NCBI GenBank assembly: GCA_937952895.1
Contig: CALFYC010000004.1
Span: forward strand, 1-17,876
DNA from: an uncultured Neisseriaceae bacterium
Lineage (GTDB): Bacteria > Pseudomonadota > Gammaproteobacteria > Burkholderiales > UBA11063
Reading direction: 5' to 3'
DNA: 17,876 nucleotides
Every line of letters starts with the position of its first letter. Position 1 is the first letter of the stretch. Shown one piece after another: positions 14,421-17,876 of this stretch. The notes beneath the pieces were generated by a model. That model was not told the origin of the DNA. It made no database searches and was given only the letters and a program-made list of their open reading frames with translations. Made by a program: the position numbers and the translations under genes.

Positions 14421-15419
14421 TCATAATGGATTATTATAATTTTGAAAGCCAATAACTCCATCTACTTGATCAAATAAAATTTGGTAATAATTAAATAAGT
14501 TATTTCCAGGGTTTACTGTATTGCCAGAACTATTATGATAATATGATTGGGTAGTTAATGGGATTGGGATTGGGCCTTGACTAGTATTTGCTGTTACAGA
14601 AATTGGAGTAAGGATTACATTATTAGAATCGTAACTCATCCAAATAGGTACTGGAGAAAGATAAAAATTAGCAAAACCTTCACCACTATCAAACAATGTT
14701 TCATAATTATAGTTACTTTCTGAGCCGCCAAATTCTGTTACAGTATAATTTACTGCACTTTCTGCTAAGATCCAACATTGATTATTTTGAGTTGGCACAA
14801 TTTTGTAATTGATGCATGTAGTAGTAATTCCTTGAATGTTGGCAAATTTATTTATTTGGGAAATGCTCAATTCTCCGAAAATTATTCTATTTAATGGACG
14901 ATTTAAAATCATCATTTGATTATATGGTGAAGGTAGATATAGTTTTACGCTAACTTGATTATTCATGCGTAAACCCAAGATTGCATTATTCCCACCACCC
15001 TCATCAACAGAACCGCTTGTTACAACTAAAATAGGAGTGGTTGATTCAGAGCTTATAGTTGTGCCATTACTAGTAGTAAAAGTGACGCTTCCATAAGCAA
15101 GATAACCAGAAACTGTATTTTGACCACCACCATAGGTAATAGATAAAGATTCCGTAGTTTTAATAATATTGGGGCCAATAAAACTTTCGTTTACCACAGT
15201 CATATCAGATCCAGTATCTATTTCCGCTTTAATTGGTGCACTTCCTCCAACTGAAATGTTGACCGCAGTTTTATTTCCTGGATTATAATTATATGTATCT
15301 ATAGTAATTAATTGATTTTGGCTCGAAATAGTATTTGAACCTGAATTACATGATATTAGTGAAAAACATACAAAGAAATATAAAAAAGCATAAGTTTTAC
15401 TTATAAATATATGCTTCAT
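14421..15419 (-). CDS. Pepsin-like (family A1 type) aspartic protease lipoprotein
   Basis: The protein has 332 residues. The signal peptide ends in lipobox LISC, so Cys24 should be lipidated, followed by Asn-Ser-Gly. The body shows the bilobal pepsin pattern. Lobe 1 has AEIDTGSDMTVV with Asp68 in DTGS; SITYGGGQNTVSGYLAYGSV (93-112) aligns closely with the pepsin flap SITYGTGSMTGILGYDTV and places the flap tyrosine at Tyr96; AILGLRM (146-152) is the hydrophobic-Gly motif. RIIFGELSISQ (178-188) resembles the pepsin FGGxD strand. Lobe 2 has TLFDSGEG with Asp244 as second catalytic aspartate (DSG in place of DTG) and DGVIGFQN (320-327). Two cysteines (202, 215) could pair. It is probably a surface or periplasmic endopeptidase with no long propeptide. 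AGGG about eight bases before ATG is the likely ribosome binding site. Confidence 0.85.
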   Translation of the reverse strand: MKHIFISKTYAFLYFFVCFSLISCNSGSNTISSQNQLITIDTYNYNPGNKTAVNISVGGSAPIKAEIDTGSDMTVVNESFIGPNIIKTTESLSITYGGGQNTVSGYLAYGSVTFTTSNGTTISSESTTPILVVTSGSVDEGGGNNAILGLRMNNQVSVKLYLPSPYNQMMILNRPLNRIIFGELSISQINKFANIQGITTTCINYKIVPTQNNQCWILAESAVNYTVTEFGGSESNYNYETLFDSGEGFANFYLSPVPIWMSYDSNNVILTPISVTANTSQGPIPIPLTTQSYYHNSSGNTVNPGNNLFNYYQILFDQVDGVIGFQNYNNPL

Positions 15420-15561
15420 AAATCTGACCCTTTAAAATTAAAAAGTATAATAGGCATTTATTTTACATACTTTATAAATTTGTTGGATAAATTTATTGCA
15501 AGTAAAAACTAATTAGACTATTTTGCCTATCAATAGAATTATTTTAAAATAAATAGCAATT

Positions 15562-15590
15562 AAAAAAGGCGGTATAAAGGCCCGCCTTTT
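15562..15590 (-). terminator. Strong Rho-independent terminator
   Basis: AAAAGGCGG (15564-15572) pairs with CCGCCTTTT (15582-15590) over nine base pairs with a nine-base loop. Read on the minus strand the stem ends in a run of six T, 18 bases after the stop of the 453-residue lipoprotein gene. The GC stem stands out against the AT-rich background. Confidence 0.9.
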
Positions 15591-15607
15591 AAGGATTAAA
15601 TTAAAAT

Positions 15608-16969
15608 TTACCAACTTAATGAGAATACATTTGGTGTAGTTCCACCAGTTACCGTGTATGCATAAACATTGCCGTTATATCCAGCTGAAAAGTTATAAAT
15701 TTTAGTGTTACTTGTAGCATTAGGAATTGATGCGCTTAACCATGTAGTTGAACCATTTGGTAGTACATATACCATATTACTAAAAGTTCCAACATAAATG
15801 TTATTGCTGAAATCTACATATATTACTGAAACAGCTTGGTTAATAGGCGCATTTGAATAAATATTACTTTCAAGTAAATTAGCAAAGGTATAAGACCCAC
15901 TTGCGCTACTAGTCATTTTGGCTGAATAAACTCCACTAGTCCCTTGAGTCCATGCAATTACTGTAGTTGTATTATTGCTATTTTGAGGAGTTGCTGCAAT
16001 AGCATTTACAGCACCTAAAGTATTATATCCACCTGTAGCTTGTAATCCATTAACTGCAACTGGCGATGATTCAAACGTATAAGTGCCACCAGCAGCAATT
16101 GCTAATGCCGTTAAATTAACTATAGTAGCATCTTGGAAAGCTGTAGATTCAGAATTGGTTGGAATTATACCAACACATACATCACCTGAATTGGTACCCG
16201 CAATAAATAATGGATTAGCTTTAAAGCTTGAAGCAGCTATTGCTGACAATACTGATGCACTTTCACCACTTACTGTGCCACTACCACTTGCAACACATGA
16301 ACTTAAAGATATATACGATTCTGAAGAAACAGGAGTTCCTGCACCTGAATTATTTGATAAGATGTTATACCCAATTGACTCGCTACCAAAAACGCCAGGC
16401 ACAGAATAGCTTACAAACATAATGTCAGTATTCCCACTATTTGAACTTACAAATCTGGCTCCAGTTGGAGCATTACTTCCTGCACAACCGCTGGCTCCAG
16501 CTTGTGGAGAGCCAAAGCATATAGTGCGATTAGCGTTTGTTAGAGTTGCTGATTCCCAGGTTGCAGTATTTGATGAGGTTGTACTTAAAGGTAAAGTTAA
16601 ATTTGCTATAAAGTAAGTTGCCTCTGTATCTGGAGCTGGAGCTGGGCCAAATAGCTGCGTTGGTGAGGTTAGCCATCCACCAATGATATCTGGTCCTCCA
16701 GTCATTTCTGTATCTGCAGTTAAAGAGGCATATAATGAACCATTTGCATTTCCTAATAAATATAATGGGGTTCCACTAGAAGAATTAACGTATACTGACC
16801 CTGTACCCATTCCTGCTCCTAGATTTTGTGCTGGAGCTGAACCAGATGGCCCACTAACTGCAGTAAGACTTAGACTTTGACTGGATTGACTGGAACTACC
16901 TGAATTACATCCCGAGATTGTAATTAGAAGTGCTGAAACTGTAATTAATTTTATAATAATTTTGTTCAT
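15608..16969 (-). CDS. Ser/Gly/Asn-rich surface lipoprotein, probably beta-rich
   Basis: The protein has 453 residues. The signal MNKIIIKLITVSALLI leads to lipobox TISGC with Cys21 lipidated, then Asn-Ser-Gly-Ser-Ser-Ser and a long low-complexity linker. The body is rich in Ser, Thr, Gly, Asn and Ala. Beta-strand segments resemble propeller blades, for example NIYVGTFSNMVYVLPNG and STTWLSASIPN near 390-417 and VNAIAATPQ, TVIAWTQGTSGVYSAKM near 321-352. Four mature cysteines (151, 162, 225, 265) could form two disulfides. There is no enzyme motif. GAAGGGC about six bases before the ATG is a good ribosome binding site, and TATAAT (16994-16999, minus) may be the -10. The function is unknown. Confidence 0.85.
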   Translation of the reverse strand: MNKIIIKLITVSALLITISGCNSGSSSQSSQSLSLTAVSGPSGSAPAQNLGAGMGTGSVYVNSSSGTPLYLLGNANGSLYASLTADTEMTGGPDIIGGWLTSPTQLFGPAPAPDTEATYFIANLTLPLSTTSSNTATWESATLTNANRTICFGSPQAGASGCAGSNAPTGARFVSSNSGNTDIMFVSYSVPGVFGSESIGYNILSNNSGAGTPVSSESYISLSSCVASGSGTVSGESASVLSAIAASSFKANPLFIAGTNSGDVCVGIIPTNSESTAFQDATIVNLTALAIAAGGTYTFESSPVAVNGLQATGGYNTLGAVNAIAATPQNSNNTTTVIAWTQGTSGVYSAKMTSSASGSYTFANLLESNIYSNAPINQAVSVIYVDFSNNIYVGTFSNMVYVLPNGSTTWLSASIPNATSNTKIYNFSAGYNGNVYAYTVTGGTTPNVFSLSW

Positions 16970-17129
16970 TTTTTGCCCTTCAATAACTAAAAGATTATAA
17001 ATATTCTATATAAGCTCTGAGACCATAGTGCAAAACCTATTAGCAATTTACCTTTGTCAATTAATAATATTTTTGGCACCTAGCATTTTAACCTAAGTTG
17101 GGCTCACAAAAGATATTTTATCAATTTTT

Positions 17130-17198
17130 GGTTGTGTCTCAATTTCAGAAATCTATATTCTATTATCAAATGATTATCATTCAAAATGAGACACTACC
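17130..17198. mobile_element. 69-bp miniature inverted-repeat element, copy 2
   Basis: Same element as at 4078-4146, inserted in the opposite orientation, with six differences over 69 positions. Its terminal inverted repeats (17130-17145 and 17183-17198) match at 14 of 16 positions; the mutated end reads GGTTGTGTCTCAATTT. It lies at the 3' end of the broken HTH-like gene and supplies its final codons and stop. No clear target duplication is visible. Confidence 0.85.
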
Positions 17199-17491
17199 GT
17201 TAAATGAGCCAAATCTTTATAAGTTATTAATAATCCCTTAAAATCAACACAGTAATCAGTTAATTTTTTATCCCAAGCATCCTTCAAACCATTAATAACA
17301 ATAATATTGTTATATTCTGGGTGTATCTTTCCAGTCCTTACACGCTCAATTAAATAGAGTAACTCTCTATATGTAACTTTTATATCAAAAAACTTTTCTA
17401 ACTAATAAACTATTTTTTTGATTGAAACTCCAATGTTAATTAGTTTCAAAATATAAGGGTAATTTGTTAATAATACTTCATCATTTTTCAT
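17177..17491 (-). pseudogene. HTH-like small protein gene with an in-frame amber codon, ended by the MITE
   Basis: ATG 17489-17491 has a strong ribosome binding site (GGAGG, about 17498-17502). The frame runs 29 codons (ending IGVSIKKIVY), meets TAG at 17402-17404, then continues openly for 74 codons (LEKFFDIKVTYRELLYLIERV, GKIHPEYNNIIVINGLKDAW) to TGA 17177-17179. The two halves fit one helical protein in which a CAG Gln became TAG (KKIVY-Q-LEKFF is the natural reading). The pattern LINIGVSIKKIVYxLEK...VTYRELLYLIERVR recalls small helix-turn-helix proteins of plasmids or other mobile DNA; the family is not recognised. The last codons (VVSHFE) and stop come from the MITE, so the native C terminus is lost or displaced. 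A TATAAT on the minus strand at 17545-17550 could be its -10. Confidence 0.6.
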
Positions 17492-17764
17492 TTGTATTCC
17501 TCCAAATTTGTCACGTTTTTTTATTAAAAAACTGGACATTTTTTATTATAAGTTTGCTATTTTAATATCGACACTAACATTGTTCACGTATTGTTTACGG
17601 GTGGGATTAATATTGTACATATTCTGTTTAACCTAGGAGGTTTTTTGTTTGCATCTCGTTTAATAAATGTTCCGATGATACAGAGAATAGGGCACGATGG
17701 CGGTTTGTAATACACTTCTGACGAATTGATTTAAATCGGCGTACTTTAAGGGAATCCATTAAAA

Positions 17765-17786
17765 AAACCCTAATAAAAATAGGGTC
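17765..17786 (-). terminator. Rho-independent terminator after the right-edge minus-strand gene
   Basis: ACCCTA (17767-17772) pairs with TAGGGT (17780-17785) around a seven-base loop. On the minus strand the stem runs into seven T. It follows the stop of the partial gene at 17791 by five bases. The stretch 17551-17760 beyond it shows no gene that I can name. Confidence 0.75.
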
Positions 17787-17790
17787 TAGA

Positions 17791-17876
17791 CTAGAACAGA
17801 GGATTATTACGAATAATTTTTAGAATTATACCATACAGATTATCATTTCTAAAATTGAATCTAAATTCAGATTCTT
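17791..17876 (-). CDS. C-terminal tail of a possible IS transposase (partial)
   Basis: A minus-strand frame enters from the right edge and ends at TAG (17791-17793), giving 27 residues: ESEFRFNFRNDNLYGII then LKIIRNNPLF. The tail E-x-x-F-R-F-N-x-R followed by LY and a short amphipathic helix recalls the C terminus of IS1595/ISXO2-like transposases, where (E/C)FxFRFNRR is common. The terminator directly behind it shows that this is a genuine gene end. With 27 residues the family is tentative. Confidence 0.4.
   Translation of the reverse strand, partial: ESEFRFNFRNDNLYGIILKIIRNNPLF

Noticed and set aside
16083..16409. A 108-codon plus-strand open frame antisense to the 453-residue lipoprotein gene.
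   Set aside because: It has no ribosome binding site or protein-family features. Such frames are expected opposite Ser/Ala/Gly-rich coding sequence. The same applies to the shorter antisense frames near 16228, 16422 and 16683, and to those at 979, 2548 and 2773 opposite the RCC1 gene.
17580..17646. Repeated ATTGTTCACGT / ATTGTTTACGG words and AACCTAGGAGGTT, considered as iterons or an IS end.
   Set aside because: Only two imperfect copies occur, and neither inverted repeats matching an IS end nor a replication gene is nearby.
1..17876. tRNA, rRNA and CRISPR arrays.
   Set aside because: No cloverleaf with a GGTTCRA arm, no rRNA-like stretch and no regularly spaced repeats were seen on either strand.

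Overview
The window is strongly AT-rich (roughly 30 percent GC by eye). It comes from a Gram-negative bacterium: there are four type II signal-peptide lipoproteins, a FadE-type membrane acyl-CoA dehydrogenase, a class I CPD photolyase and a parS-like site. A low-GC proteobacterium, aquatic or host-associated, fits best, but no marker here fixes the genus. Long spacers hold recognisable gene wreckage (mtnA, a thiolase copy, a surface-protein fragment, possibly a histidine kinase fragment). This suggests a lineage that is losing genes in place.

Layout. 1-96 is the end of a membrane protein. 132 to about 600 (minus) is a frameshifted, truncated mtnA pseudogene. 745-3012 (plus) is a lipoprotein with Asp-box repeats followed by seven RCC1 repeats. 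About 3180-3530 is a decayed copy of the thiolase-like gene at 4256, and it carries a perfect 14-bp hairpin. 3579-3974 (minus) encodes a small secreted cysteine protein. 4078-4146 is a MITE. 4256-5323 and 5320-7725 (plus) are a translationally coupled pair: a thiolase-fold protein and FadE. 7791-8876 (minus) is a lipoprotein with six internal repeats. 8877-9616 is a spacer with a near-consensus parS and a decayed surface-protein remnant. 9617-12742 (minus) is a tight three-gene light-repair operon: a DUF2805 protein, a divergent photolyase-like protein and a class I CPD photolyase. 12743-13227 is a decayed spacer. 13228-14058 (minus) is an atypical SDR. 14196-15419 (minus) holds a small unknown ORF and a pepsin-like lipoprotein. 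15608-16969 (minus) is another lipoprotein with a strong terminator. 17130-17198 is a second MITE copy, which ends a broken HTH-like gene (17177-17491, minus). The window closes with the tail of what may be an IS transposase (minus).

Genes working together. The FadE pair belongs to fatty-acid beta-oxidation. The photolyase operon belongs to light-dependent repair or sensing of UV damage. The four lipoproteins are unrelated in their bodies, yet each begins its mature chain with Cys-Asn-Ser-Gly and carries a predicted beta-rich extracytoplasmic domain (propeller-like or pepsin-like). This looks like a cell-surface protein set.

The strongest leads are the membrane-anchored pepsin-like aspartic protease, the second photolyase paralogue that has lost two of three Trp-triad positions and the FAD-contacting Asn, the thiolase-fold partner of FadE without recognisable catalytic residues, the shared CNSG lipoprotein signature, and the MITE family.
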